Shown: positions 9,036 through 18,249, numbered from the stretch's first letter. The stretch: DNA of 64,000 nucleotides from Methanocella_A sp049676595 (GCF_049676595.1 NZ_CP187259.1:3100001-3164000), one strand, 5' to 3'. Numbers and translations are program-made. The notes: a model not told the origin generated them from the sequence alone.

Positions 9036-9539
9036 ATGTACACGGACACGGTCAACTTTGAGGAGATCGGAGAAGAGCACCTTGATGCGGTGCTGGACAT
9101 CTACAACCATTATGTCTTGAACACGACCGCCACCTTCCACGCCCACGCGTTCGGCAGAGACGAGTTCCGGGAGCTGGTGTTCTTCGACAACCCCCGGTAC
9201 CGGACGTACGTGATAAAGGAAGCCGGCGCAGTCTGCGGCTACGTTTTGCTGACGCAGCACAAGAAGCGGGAAGCGTACGACGGAACTGCCGAGGTGACCG
9301 TGTACCTGGTCCCGGGCAGCGTCGGGAAAGGCTTCGGAAGCAGGGCGCTGCAGTTCATCGAACAGATAGCGAAAGAGCGGGGCATTCACGTGCTGGTCGC
9401 CACGATCTGCGGGGAAAATGCCCGGAGCATCGGGCTGTTCGAGAGAAACGGCTACGATAAGTGTGCCCATTACAGAGAGGTCGGCCAGAAGTTCGGGCAG
9501 CGGCTCGACGTGGTCGCCTACCAGAAGATCATCGGCTAA
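9036..9539 (+). CDS. GNAT-family N-acetyltransferase
   Basis: This 167-residue protein has the GNAT fold. VYLVPGSVGKGFGSRAL includes the acetyl-CoA pyrophosphate loop (a Q/R-x-x-G-x-G/A variant), followed by the C-terminal NARSIGLFERNGY motif. The arrangement resembles the phosphinothricin/methionine-sulfoximine acetyltransferase subgroup, which acetylates small amines, but the substrate cannot be read from sequence. It is convergent with the small gene ending at 9546, seven bases away. Confidence 0.85.
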   Translation: MYTDTVNFEEIGEEHLDAVLDIYNHYVLNTTATFHAHAFGRDEFRELVFFDNPRYRTYVIKEAGAVCGYVLLTQHKKREAYDGTAEVTVYLVPGSVGKGFGSRALQFIEQIAKERGIHVLVATICGENARSIGLFERNGYDKCAHYREVGQKFGQRLDVVAYQKIIG

Positions 9540-9545
9540 ACCTGC

Positions 9546-9797
9546 TTACGGACCAATGATTTCCCACGCTTTTTCTATGACGGCGCATTTTTCGGCTTCG
9601 TCGAACGGAAATTCCTCGAGTTCCCTGGCCACCTTCAGGGCATCTTCCCGCAGCTCATCCATCGAGATCGTCAGCACCCCGTTGACGGCCGAGTCTACCC
9701 TGAACTCCAGTATCTGGCGGATCCGGGAGACGAGCCTGATCATCGCCAGCTGAGTAGTGTCTTCCCCGTGCCTGTGAACTACGGCTGCGAAGTCCAT
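9546..9797 (-). CDS. Small conserved-looking protein of unknown function
   Basis: This 83-residue, mostly helical acidic protein shows no motif I recognise. Coding is supported by GC-rich third positions like its neighbours and by the tight convergent fit with the acetyltransferase. It has no signal peptide or membrane segment, so it is probably cytoplasmic. Confidence 0.6.
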   Translation of the reverse strand: MDFAAVVHRHGEDTTQLAMIRLVSRIRQILEFRVDSAVNGVLTISMDELREDALKVARELEEFPFDEAEKCAVIEKAWEIIGP

Positions 9798-9935
9798 GAT
9801 CTATCGAACGAGGCCCGGCCATAAATGAGTATTCTGGAATAATAACGCCGGCAGGCGGGTCGATCGATCCCGAAGGCGACCCCGGTACGGGGACTCCCGG
9901 CCGGGAAATGAAAAAGTGAAAAGGAGCTTATAGAC

Positions 9936-10616
9936 TTATTTTACGAGCTGCATCAGGCAGTTCTCGTTGTACTCGTCGGGGTGGCAGACTGCGCAGGAGT
10001 GCTTTTCCGACCAGCGTTTGTACCGCCTGACTTCCCGGCCGCACTGGGTACACTTGTACACGGTGATCTTGGGGCGGATGTGGGCGCGGAACTCCTGTAA
10101 AGGTAAAGTCATCTGGTCCTTGGTGATCTTGATCAGCATGTTTTCGTCGCACTTCTGCCCGCAGTCGCAGTACTGGACCGTGCTGAAAGGCCGGTAGGTG
10201 GAGTAGGTCTGCCCGCACGCGCGGCAGCGGTAATGCCACTTTTCCCGGTCGACGAACAGCTCGTTAGTCCGGGCCGTGGGGGAGACGTTCATCATCTCGC
10301 AGGCGCTGCGGAAGTTGATGCCCCGGTGGCCCCGCTCGCCGTGGAAGTGAAACGCGTAGATGTGGGCGATCTCGTGCTTCAGCACCTCGTCCATCACATC
10401 CCAGCCGTACTTATCCATGTACCTGTAGGACAGAACGATGCCGAGCGGGTTGCTGTGCGCATAGCCGATCCTGCTCAGCAGCCGGTCGCTGATCCGGAGC
10501 ATGATGTCCGGTATCTGATTGTCGAAGTAACTCTGGTTGATGTTTTCGAACCGTTCCCGGGTATCGTTGAGGTACCCGTTCATTATCTCCATTCTCAAAG
10601 CCCGATCGTATTCCAT
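9936..10616 (-). CDS. SprT-like zinc metalloprotease with two zinc ribbons
   Basis: This 226-residue protein has an N-terminal SprT-type domain with HEIAH at residues 81-85, the HExxH metalloprotease signature. H97 may be a further ligand. Two zinc-ribbon-like Cys sets follow: C131/C134 with C150/C152, and C189/C192 with C208/C211. Eukaryotic relatives (SPRTN/Wss1) digest DNA-protein crosslinks, and a DNA-repair role here is family inference only. The ATG is preceded by AGGTGAG. Having two ribbons after the protease domain is more than the single ribbon usual in short SprT proteins. Confidence 0.85.
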   Translation of the reverse strand: MEYDRALRMEIMNGYLNDTRERFENINQSYFDNQIPDIMLRISDRLLSRIGYAHSNPLGIVLSYRYMDKYGWDVMDEVLKHEIAHIYAFHFHGERGHRGINFRSACEMMNVSPTARTNELFVDREKWHYRCRACGQTYSTYRPFSTVQYCDCGQKCDENMLIKITKDQMTLPLQEFRAHIRPKITVYKCTQCGREVRRYKRWSEKHSCAVCHPDEYNENCLMQLVK

Positions 10617-10894
10617 CCACTCACCTTTCTGTGGTAAAGCGTCTTATGTTTGTAATGGCCTTCGAGCCTGGCCGGCTCGAGACGTTCGATAGCTAGATTG
10701 ATCGTGTGGCACTATGCCAGCACAGAACCTAAATAAATGCATATCTTTTATTAACTTTGTCGTTTTTGCTTGCCCGGTTTGAAAAACCGGCTGATAATTT
10801 CAATTTAATTGAAAAAATTGTTATAAATAGGTTGCTATTTTATATACTATCAGTTTTCGTGCCACGATTCGTATTTATATGACGTAATCGCTTG

Positions 10895-11671
10895 CTAAAC
10901 AGGCAAATCGCCGTATTTCTCCGGCATAATTGCCCGTAATATGTTATCCCGGCCCTTCAGTACCTTTGAGTAGTCGTCGAGCTCTATGATCAGGCGGGGC
11001 TGACCCCGGAGCACGGCGAGATCGAGGATACCTTCGCCCGGGCAGAGGTGCTGGTCACGCTCGCCTTTGTTATCGTTGACGTGGAGGTACGAGATTTCGG
11101 GCAGCCGCAGGAAGGCCCCCGGCTCAGCGCAGAGGATCGCGTGCCCGACGTCTATCGTGACACCGCACCGGCAGTGCGTCCGAAAATCGGAGAGCTCTGC
11201 AGGAGTGTTGCAGAGGTACTGTCGGGCTGCGGGCATGTTCTCGATGGACAGCGTGATGCCGGCAGACCTCGCGTAGTCTGCCGCTTCGCCGAGGACCTGT
11301 CTGGCAAACTCGGAGCAGATACCCCTGACCTTATCCTTGTGGACGAGGCCGGGGTGTGTCGTCACGTAGCGGGCGCCTATGGCGGACGCCATGTCTACCG
11401 TCTCCCGGAGCTGCCGCAGCGTCTCGGCCCTGATTCCCGGGTTCACGCTCGCCGGGTTGAGGTCTATCGTGGGCGAGTGCAGGTATATTTCCAGGTCGCA
11501 GCCTTCTGTGGCCTCGCGAATTCGGCCCGGGTCCGCAGTTCTGGGCCACTGCGGGCCTTCGCAGAGGATCTCGATGGCGCCAAACCCGTCAGCTCTGGCC
11601 GCTTTTACCCATTCTGGCGGCGACTCCCAGAAGAGCGAGAGGGTCGAAAATCCTACCAGGACGTTTCGCAT
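10895..11671 (-). CDS. Sugar phosphate isomerase/epimerase-like TIM barrel protein
   Basis: This 258-residue protein is of the xylose isomerase-like (AP endonuclease 2) TIM-barrel family. Family-type metal-binding positions are visible: YVTTHPG, LSIENMPA, VTIDVGHA, YLHVNDNKGERDQH, and a late LIIELDD. These enzymes isomerise or epimerise sugars or cut abasic DNA. The short length and lack of the full endonuclease IV set favour a sugar or polyol substrate (inference). It lies head-to-tail upstream of the MFS cluster on the same strand. Confidence 0.8.
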   Translation of the reverse strand: MRNVLVGFSTLSLFWESPPEWVKAARADGFGAIEILCEGPQWPRTADPGRIREATEGCDLEIYLHSPTIDLNPASVNPGIRAETLRQLRETVDMASAIGARYVTTHPGLVHKDKVRGICSEFARQVLGEAADYARSAGITLSIENMPAARQYLCNTPAELSDFRTHCRCGVTIDVGHAILCAEPGAFLRLPEISYLHVNDNKGERDQHLCPGEGILDLAVLRGQPRLIIELDDYSKVLKGRDNILRAIMPEKYGDLPV

Positions 11672-11741
11672 AAGCAGTACTCTGTCAACAATAGCCTATA
11701 ACCTTGACGATCTCCGATTCACGCTCAGGCGGATGTGCAGG

Positions 11742-13016
11742 TTACACGCTGACTTCGACCTCCTGAACCTGGACACTCGCTTTCTCCTCGTGCCGGTGGA
11801 AAAACTTGAAGTAGAGGACTGAGGCGAGGGCATAAAAAACACAGGCGCTGAGATAGGGCATCGTGTAGGCCCCCCAGGACATCATGACTCCGGCTATCAG
11901 CGAGCCGATCGAGATAGCGATGTAGTTCCCGGTCGAAGTGAGGCTGGAGACCGAGGCCATGTCGTCCGAGTCGACGATCTCCATGGAGAAGCTGTTGCTG
12001 ACAGGCGAGGACATGTTCATGAACAGCATGCGGAGCACGTACGCAGCCCCCGCCAGGTACAGGTTCGAGGTTAGCGCCAGCAGCAAGAGAAACGGTACAG
12101 AGCACAGGTAGGTAAGAGCGACCATCCTGACTCTGCCGATGCGGCTGGCAATATAGGGCACGATAGTTGCGCCTACCACCATGGAAACCTGGGCGATCGA
12201 GAAGATGATGCCGATCTCTCCCGGGGTCGCAAATAGTACTTTGTGGAAGTAGACGTTGAAGAAGGGGACGATAAGGCCGGCGCCCATTCCGATCAGGCAG
12301 CTGATCAGCACGAGTTGCCGGACTACCTTCGACTCGGCCAGCTTGCGGACAAACGCCTTCATGTCGCTCTGTACCGGGCAGGGCTTCTTACGGTCCTTGA
12401 TGAAGATCAGCGGCACGACGCTCAGCGCCGCGATGGCCAGCGAGATCATCAGCGTGTACCGGTACGCATCCACGCCGATCTCCTGCAGCCCGAAAAGCGC
12501 CTGGCAGAGCTGCGGCAGGTAGCCGCCTACCGAGGTGCCGATGATGGTGGCCGCCATGATGGTGCCAAAGTTGATACTGAACAGGTGCAGGCGGTTTTCC
12601 TGGGTGCTGTTCTCGACCAGAAACGGGTGGCCGATGACCGTGGGAATAGCGCCGAAGATGCCGTTTAAAAGGCTCAACGCCAGCAGGAGCTCCATCGATG
12701 TGACAGTGTACAGCAGATATAACGTGACCGCGGTCAGCAGGCCAGAAGTGACCAGGCACATCTTGCTACCCATGCGATCGCAGCACTGGGCGGCCGGAAA
12801 CGCGAAGAGGCCCGTCGAGATCATAGAGGCTGAGATGATCAGCCCCAGGAACTGCTCGGTGTACCCAAGCTTGATCACGTACAGGTTGAAGATGACGTTA
12901 TAGATGCCTATGTAAAGAGACATCAGAAAGGTGAATACGACGAAGGCCCTGGCGTTAAGAGTCGAGTTTTTCAAAGCGCGTACATAGTCCCGCATCACCG
13001 ACCCGACCACCGACAT
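11742..13016 (-). CDS. MFS transporter, first of three tandem paralogues
   Basis: This is a 424-residue membrane protein with about 12 hydrophobic segments. The loop after segment 2 reads CCDRMGSKMCLV, a form of the MFS motif A (G-x-x-x-D-R-x-G-R). It shares layout and local sequence with the two genes upstream, for example an NMxxPxxxSxxME stretch near segment 10 and a PFFNVYF segment. The substrate is unknown, and drug or metabolite efflux is the usual role of such paralogues. Confidence 0.85.
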   Translation of the reverse strand: MSVVGSVMRDYVRALKNSTLNARAFVVFTFLMSLYIGIYNVIFNLYVIKLGYTEQFLGLIISASMISTGLFAFPAAQCCDRMGSKMCLVTSGLLTAVTLYLLYTVTSMELLLALSLLNGIFGAIPTVIGHPFLVENSTQENRLHLFSINFGTIMAATIIGTSVGGYLPQLCQALFGLQEIGVDAYRYTLMISLAIAALSVVPLIFIKDRKKPCPVQSDMKAFVRKLAESKVVRQLVLISCLIGMGAGLIVPFFNVYFHKVLFATPGEIGIIFSIAQVSMVVGATIVPYIASRIGRVRMVALTYLCSVPFLLLLALTSNLYLAGAAYVLRMLFMNMSSPVSNSFSMEIVDSDDMASVSSLTSTGNYIAISIGSLIAGVMMSWGAYTMPYLSACVFYALASVLYFKFFHRHEEKASVQVQEVEVSV

Positions 13017-13187
13017 AGTTTAGACTAAAATATTGATTAACATATTTTGCAGATTCAGCACGTCATTCGGCAAAATCGTGGGCAATTAGCAGACGCAGAA
13101 CGGACAGAATGGTATGCTGCGGCTGCGTGGATAAAAAATAAGACGGCCTGGAGCCAGGCGTATTTAACGTGGGCTCACCAGGGCTGC

Positions 13188-14465
13188 TTAGTCAGCCGCC
13201 ACTCTCGCCACCGGCCGGAGCAGCGGGAGGGGCTCGACGTCCTTGAAATAGTGGTAGAGCAGTACAGCGGTGGCTACATAGCCGGCACAGGTCAGGATAA
13301 AGGGGACCGTGTAGTTGCCTCTGGAGATCAGCAGGCCGCTGACGAACGAGCTCGCAGATACAGCGAGGCAACTGCCCGTAGACATCAGCCCGATGGCGAA
13401 GCCCTGCTCGTGCTTCTTGATCTGCTCCATCTGGAAGCTGGTCGTCGCCGGGCCGGCCATATTGATCAGGAACATGTAGACTACGTAGGCGCCGGCGGCG
13501 ATCATGAAGTCTTTAGTAAAGGCCATCGCCACTACGAACGGGGCGGAGATCAGCTTGGTGACCACGGCTGAGCGAACCTTACCGATCTTGGAAGTCGCAT
13601 AGGGCGTGATGATGAAGCCGACGAGCATGAAAGCTCCGGCTGCCGCCGAAGTGAGGCCAATCTGGACCACGTCCATGTGGAGCACCTTCATGAAGTACAC
13701 GTTGAAGTACGGCACGATCATGCCGGAGGCAACGCCGAAGGTAACGCTGGTCAGGGTGAATTTCAGCACGGTGGGGGACGGCCGCAGATCTTTGAGCGAG
13801 AACCTGAACCTCGACTTTGCCTTTGCCTTCGGAGCAGGCCCGGCACACTTGTTACCCTTTTTCAGCAGCAGCGCAAACAGGCAGCTCAGGCCTAGCAGAG
13901 CCACAGACGCTATCAGCGTGAGCTGATATCCGCTCCCGCCCAGCGGGAGGTGAGCGATCATCAGGCCAGGCAGAAGACCTCCGAGGGCACACCCGATCAC
14001 CGAAGCGATCCAGCCCAGCGAAGCGTTGGCGCTAAATACGTGCACGGTCCCGTCGCGTTTGCAGTTATCCGAAAGGATCGGCGTCAGGCAGACAGCGCTG
14101 ATGGATCCGAACATGCCCCCGGCGGCGCTGAACAGCAGCATCACAGAGGGGTCTCTCAGCAGGAAAACTGGCAGCGTGGCCAGCATGGCGAGCACGCTGG
14201 AAATGACCAGCAGCTTCCGGCGATCGAACCGGTCGCACAGCACCCCGGCCGGAATGGACATCGTGGACGAGGCCAGCAGGGATATCGAGATTAGCAGCCC
14301 CAGAAAGTCAGCCTTGTAGCCCATCTCCAGGATGTAGAAGTTGAAGATAAGCCCGTGGATACCTGTGTAGAGCCCCATCATTATTGTGCGGAGCAGCAAT
14401 AGCCGGACGTTGCGGTTGAAGCCGGCGACCGTACCCAGGTAGTTTTTCACAAATTCCGTTTCCAT
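13188..14465 (-). CDS. MFS transporter, second of three tandem paralogues
   Basis: This 425-residue protein has about 12 membrane segments. Motif A is LCDRFDRRKLLV. It also has VPYFNVYFMKV in segment 7 and NMAGPATTSFQME late in the protein, the latter almost identical to the third paralogue. The ATG start is preceded by GGAGGG. A TATA-like element within a 14-base sequence shared with the third gene lies upstream. The function is export or import of an unknown small molecule. Confidence 0.88.
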   Translation of the reverse strand: METEFVKNYLGTVAGFNRNVRLLLLRTIMMGLYTGIHGLIFNFYILEMGYKADFLGLLISISLLASSTMSIPAGVLCDRFDRRKLLVISSVLAMLATLPVFLLRDPSVMLLFSAAGGMFGSISAVCLTPILSDNCKRDGTVHVFSANASLGWIASVIGCALGGLLPGLMIAHLPLGGSGYQLTLIASVALLGLSCLFALLLKKGNKCAGPAPKAKAKSRFRFSLKDLRPSPTVLKFTLTSVTFGVASGMIVPYFNVYFMKVLHMDVVQIGLTSAAAGAFMLVGFIITPYATSKIGKVRSAVVTKLISAPFVVAMAFTKDFMIAAGAYVVYMFLINMAGPATTSFQMEQIKKHEQGFAIGLMSTGSCLAVSASSFVSGLLISRGNYTVPFILTCAGYVATAVLLYHYFKDVEPLPLLRPVARVAAD

Positions 14466-14504
14466 CCCTCCTGCTACTGAAATAGGGGGTGTAGCAAGAC
14501 TAGT

Positions 14505-14518
14505 TTATAGTCTTCTGC
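14505..14518 (-). promoter_or_regulatory. Promoter-like element of MFS gene 2
   Basis: On the minus strand the sequence is GCAGAAGACTATAA, followed by ACTAG. It contains a TATA-like box about 40 bases before the ATG. Nearly the same 14-mer, with one difference, lies at the matching place before the third MFS gene. Confidence 0.55.
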
Positions 14519-14670
14519 CTGCGCCTTCGCCGATCGGATAAGAGGAGCAGGTGGTGACACCTGCTTTTCGGGCTGCGTCCCTGCCGTGACCATGCTCACG
14601 CAGGCGACAAGGCAAATTCATTTTCTCTTCCCCGGGCGGAGCCATTGCAGGTAGAGTGACTCAGCAATAC

Positions 14671-14908
14671 GATCGCTGCGCTGTGCCTGTTACAGATTAC
14701 TCGGATACTCGTAAGACATTGCCGGTAAGCTCGTGAACGTACACGATCGCTGCGCTGTGCCAGATCACAGATTCTGACAGATGCCACAGATTACACAGAT
14801 ACAAATCAATTGGAAATCGATTTACCGCGTACCGCATTTATTCTAAGGTCATCTGTGAAATCGGTGCAATCTGTTTCAATCTGTGATCCTGGCACAGCGC
14901 AGCGATCG
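14671..14908. repeat. Direct and inverted copies of an 18-base unit with ACAGATT-rich flanks
   Basis: The unit CGATCGCTGCGCTGTGCC occurs directly at 14671-14688 and 14745-14762, and inverted at 14891-14908. The second and third copies continue into matching flanks (GATCACAGATT, then several ACAGAT/CACAGATT words), so 14745-14908 is a fold-back element of about 160 bases. This looks like an intergenic repeat family, not a gene. Confidence 0.75.
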
Positions 14909-14996
14909 TCCAGCGGATCGCCTCGAGAACGCCTGCTAAAGCAGGCGTTCAAAAGGCGTATCTCACGATCACCCAGAATTATTCAACACAGCAAGT

Positions 14997-16226
14997 TCAC
15001 GCCGCCGCAGTGGTATCCTTACTTTCCCGGCCCTCCTGGTGGCCGAAGAAGTAATATAGCAGTCCTGCTGCGGCGAGGTAGGCGATGCAGGTGACGGTGA
15101 ACGGCAACACATAGTTACCGCCCGCCATGAGCAGGCCGCTGGCATAGGTGCTGGCTGCTACCGCCAGGCTGCTCCCCGTGGAGATCAGGCCCACGGCGAA
15201 CCCGCGCTCTTCGGGCCTGATGACTTCCATCTGCAGGCTGGTCGTCGCCGGGCCGGCCATGTTCATCAGCATCATACGCATGACGTACGCGGCCGAGGCT
15301 GCCATCAGGTTCGTGGTGATCGCCATGAGAATCAGGAAGGGCAGCGACGCAGCCTGGGTAATCACCGCAGACCTCGCCCGGCCGAGCTTTCCGGCCATGT
15401 ACGGGATGGCGATGAACCCGGCGACCATGAAGATGTTGGCGACTGCGAAGATCAGCCCTGTCTCGAAGATGCTAGCCCGGACAATTTTGGTGAAGTACAC
15501 GTTGAAGTAAGGCACCACCATGCCGGAGCCGAGACCGATGATGACGGCGATCGCAGCGAACTTCAGCGTCTCTGGCGAGGGCCGCACCTTCAGCGAGAAG
15601 GACTTCCTGGCGTGAACTTTGTTGCATTTGCTGCTCCGCATGAACACTAACATAGCGCAGCCGGCGAAGAGCAGTACGACGGACGCGAGCAGCGTAAGCT
15701 GGTAGCGGTTTGCCTGCAGGTGAAGGATAGGCCAGATCAGCGGAATCAGGCCGCCGAGGGCGGCGCCGACCACAGAGGCAGCCCAGCCCATCGCTGAGCT
15801 GGCGCTGAACACGTGGACAGCTTCGTCCCTCTCGCAGTTTTCCGTCAGAAACGGCGTAGCGCAGACGGTGCTAATCGAGCCCAGCATGCCTCCGAGGGCG
15901 CTGGCCACCAGCAAGACCAGCGGGGACGAGGAGATGAACAGCGGTAGTACCGCCAGGGCCGACAGAAAGGTCGATCCGACCAGAATTTTCTTGTGATCGA
16001 AGCGATCGCAGAGGAAGCCGGCGGGCACAGAGGCGACCGATGCTGCGAGCAGCGACACCGACAGCATCAGCCCGAGGAAATCCGTCCTGAACCCCATCTC
16101 CAGCACGTGGAGGTTGAACACGATACCGTAAATGCCCGAGTAGATACCCATGATGAATACCTGGGCAAGGAACAGCTTCACGTTCCGGTTGAAGCCTGAC
16201 ATGCTGCGTATATACTGGATTATCAT
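14997..16226 (-). CDS. MFS transporter, third of three tandem paralogues
   Basis: This is a 409-residue, 12-segment transporter. Motif A is LCDRFDHKKILV. It also has VPYFNVYFTKI and NMAGPATTSLQME, which closely match the second paralogue, so these two are the more recent duplicates. It is the first gene of the leftward MFS series and has its own promoter-like element at 16267-16280. Substrate unknown. Confidence 0.88.
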   Translation of the reverse strand: MIIQYIRSMSGFNRNVKLFLAQVFIMGIYSGIYGIVFNLHVLEMGFRTDFLGLMLSVSLLAASVASVPAGFLCDRFDHKKILVGSTFLSALAVLPLFISSSPLVLLVASALGGMLGSISTVCATPFLTENCERDEAVHVFSASSAMGWAASVVGAALGGLIPLIWPILHLQANRYQLTLLASVVLLFAGCAMLVFMRSSKCNKVHARKSFSLKVRPSPETLKFAAIAVIIGLGSGMVVPYFNVYFTKIVRASIFETGLIFAVANIFMVAGFIAIPYMAGKLGRARSAVITQAASLPFLILMAITTNLMAASAAYVMRMMLMNMAGPATTSLQMEVIRPEERGFAVGLISTGSSLAVAASTYASGLLMAGGNYVLPFTVTCIAYLAAAGLLYYFFGHQEGRESKDTTAAA

Positions 16227-16266
16227 AGAGATCGCCGGTTTTTGGGCAATCTTTTACGCTGACAGG

Positions 16267-16280
16267 TTAAAGTCTTCTGC
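16267..16280 (-). promoter_or_regulatory. Promoter-like element of MFS gene 3
   Basis: The minus strand reads GCAGAAGACTTTAA, one base different from the element before MFS gene 2, and lies about 40 bases before the ATG at 16226. This suggests that gene and promoter were duplicated together, or that one regulator acts on both. Confidence 0.5.
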
Positions 16281-16452
16281 ATGGGCCGTAAATGCTTAGA
16301 TAAGGGCAGTAAGCAGTAGATCAGGATTATTTTACCAGTAAATCGTGTGTATAGGTGTTTATACGGATTTTTTCATATATCTAAGTACAAAATGCAATGA
16401 ACGTTTATATTTATAAAGATAGGACAGATATAACAACAAAGTTGGTGATACT

Positions 16453-16647
16453 ATGGATGGTCTGATTTGGTTAGCGGTAGTCTTTCTGGTACTGGCGCTG
16501 ATCGCATATGTCCTCGGTGCACGAGGAGTGGCGGGGTTCAGCATGGAGATCGCAAAGTGGCTGGTGATCATATTCGTGATTCTGGCCGTACTGGTCATCT
16601 TGTTCGGCGGCAGAGTGCTGATGCCGGCAATCCTGCTGTTCGGCTGA
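16453..16647 (+). CDS. Small membrane protein, DUF1328/UPF0391-like
   Basis: This 64-residue protein has two hydrophobic helices (about 3-22 and 32-60) joined by ARGVAGFSMEIAK, the pattern of the DUF1328 (YtjA) family of small two-helix membrane proteins of unknown role. The ATG at 16453 follows a GGTGAT Shine-Dalgarno sequence at 16444-16449. Such proteins are often stress-linked in bacteria, which cannot be shown here. Confidence 0.8.
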   Translation: MDGLIWLAVVFLVLALIAYVLGARGVAGFSMEIAKWLVIIFVILAVLVILFGGRVLMPAILLFG

Positions 16648-16815
16648 ACCCGCTATCTTTTTTTACCGCCGTCCAAAACCGGCCACAGCATGGCCGGCTT
16701 TGTGACCGGGAGAACTTCTTTGCTCCACGATATGGCAGCCATACGGGAAACGAGCTCTTTTCCAGCGTCCGTAAAACAGACAAGTACAAATAGATGGGAC
16801 GTATATGAGTAGATA

Positions 16816-16864
16816 AACGCCCCAATATGGCGTTAAAAGGGTAGGGTGGCAACCTGATGGTTGC
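16816..16864 (+). promoter_or_regulatory. Two tandem hairpins in the leader of the antiporter gene
   Basis: AACGCC (16816-16821) pairs with GGCGTT (16829-16834), and GCAACC (16849-16854) pairs with GGTTGC (16859-16864) across a TGAT loop. Both lie just before the GGAG site and GTG start of the cation antiporter. They may be part of a leader RNA with a regulatory role. I cannot match them to a known riboswitch. Confidence 0.5.
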
Positions 16865-16884
16865 TCTCGGATGGAGCATTAAAA

Positions 16885-18249
16885 GTGTTAGATACTGACC
16901 TTCTCTTACTGATACTGCTGATACTGGCCGGCGGTAAAATTCTGGGAACGATCTCAGAGCGGTTAGGCTTCCCCTCGATCATCGGCGAGCTTCTCGTGGG
17001 CATCGTCATGGTGCTGCTCCTGCCGGAAATGATCAATAAGTACACGACAGACCTCGAATTCATGGCGAACCTGGGCGTCATGCTCATGATGTTCATCATG
17101 GGCCTGTCGATCAACATCGAGACGGTGATGAAGGCAAATGCCCGGAGCGCTACCGCTATCACACTGATCGGAGCGTCGCTGGTCTTCGTCGTCGCAACGT
17201 TCTTTACACTCATCATAGACCTGGCCATGGGCCAGGAATTCTACTATTCGCTGGCGCAGGCCTGCATCGTAGGTGTCGCGCTGACTTCGACCTCGACGGT
17301 CATCGGCTTCAGGTATCTGACAGCCATCGGAGACAGGTTCTCCAACGTCTTCAAAACCCTGGTTGCCGTCGAAGTCACCGACGGTATCTTCTCCATCGTG
17401 CTGCTGGCCGTCTTCCTGTCGGTCATCGGCGTGTACACGACCATGGTTGCCTCTGGCGGCGGAGCCGACTTTAGCAAGCTCGTGCCGGAGATCGGCTGGT
17501 CGTCGTTCAAGCTCTGCCTGCTCATCCTCGGCTTCATGATCCTGGTGATCAAGTTCGGCGGCAAAGTCGCAAACTGGCTGCTGGGCATCTCCCGCCGCTC
17601 CGGCGAGGACGATACGATCATCACCCTGTCCCTGGTCATCCTCTTCGGCGTAGCCTGGCTAAGCGACTGGCTCCAGCTCACCCCGGTCATCGGCGCGTTC
17701 CTGGCCGGCGCCATCCTGGCGGGCTCCCCGTTCTCGGAGACCGTGATCGCCCCCAAGATCAAGGCAGTCGGCTACGGGCTGTTCATCCCCATCTTCTTCG
17801 CCTTCATCGGCATGAAGATGGACTTCGGCGCCATCTTCGGCGGCGCCTCGCTGTCAGTGCTGGGCATCGGCATACCCTACTACTTCCTGCTCTTCCTGCT
17901 GCTCCTCGCAGGCGTGCTCGTATCCAAGTACATAGGAGCCATCGCCGGCTGCGCTTACGCCGGAGGCTTCAAGCCCTTCGAGGCCAACAAGATCGGCAGC
18001 TCGGCGATCTGCGTCGGAGAAGACACCCTGGTCATCGCCCAGATAGGCTCGACAGTGCTCTTCGCGGTCGGCACGGCAGAAGGCCAGCCCCTTGTTACGA
18101 GCCAGATATTCTCAGTACTTGGGCTGCTGATAATAGTCACATCTATCATCACGCCGTTACTGCTGAACATCACCTTCAGCAAGAGTAAAACGCAGGTACC
18201 GGCGCTCCGGAGCCGAAACAAGCACCGCTCCAGAGGCGGAGGCCTGTAA
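16885..18249 (+). CDS. CPA2-type cation:proton antiporter (Kef/NapA-like)
   Basis: This membrane protein of about 454 residues has 12-13 hydrophobic segments. Family signs include GFPSIIGELLVGI near the N-terminus and FLAGAILAGSPF in the second half. It should exchange Na+ or K+ for H+ across the membrane. No C-terminal RCK/TrkA-N regulatory domain is present; the tail is short and basic. An in-frame TTG at 16861 is possible but lies inside a hairpin. The GTG at 16885 has GGAG eight bases upstream, so I prefer it. Confidence 0.85.
   Translation: MLDTDLLLLILLILAGGKILGTISERLGFPSIIGELLVGIVMVLLLPEMINKYTTDLEFMANLGVMLMMFIMGLSINIETVMKANARSATAITLIGASLVFVVATFFTLIIDLAMGQEFYYSLAQACIVGVALTSTSTVIGFRYLTAIGDRFSNVFKTLVAVEVTDGIFSIVLLAVFLSVIGVYTTMVASGGGADFSKLVPEIGWSSFKLCLLILGFMILVIKFGGKVANWLLGISRRSGEDDTIITLSLVILFGVAWLSDWLQLTPVIGAFLAGAILAGSPFSETVIAPKIKAVGYGLFIPIFFAFIGMKMDFGAIFGGASLSVLGIGIPYYFLLFLLLLAGVLVSKYIGAIAGCAYAGGFKPFEANKIGSSAICVGEDTLVIAQIGSTVLFAVGTAEGQPLVTSQIFSVLGLLIIVTSIITPLLLNITFSKSKTQVPALRSRNKHRSRGGGL

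Larger units (their letters stand above)
14466..14996. other. Intergenic region with hairpins and dispersed repeat
   Basis: This is 531 bases with no credible gene. It holds the promoter of MFS gene 2, a GCAGGTG-GTGA-CACCTGC hairpin at about 14545-14562, a large inverted and direct repeat (14671-14908, listed separately), and an 11-bp hairpin GAACGCCTGCT/AGCAGGCGTTC at 14927-14950 that could end transcription of MFS gene 3. Confidence 0.6.

Noticed and set aside
16801..16885. Fluoride (crcB) riboswitch
   Set aside because: The TGATGG word recalls that class, but the pseudoknot pairing and the CTCCTA end are missing.
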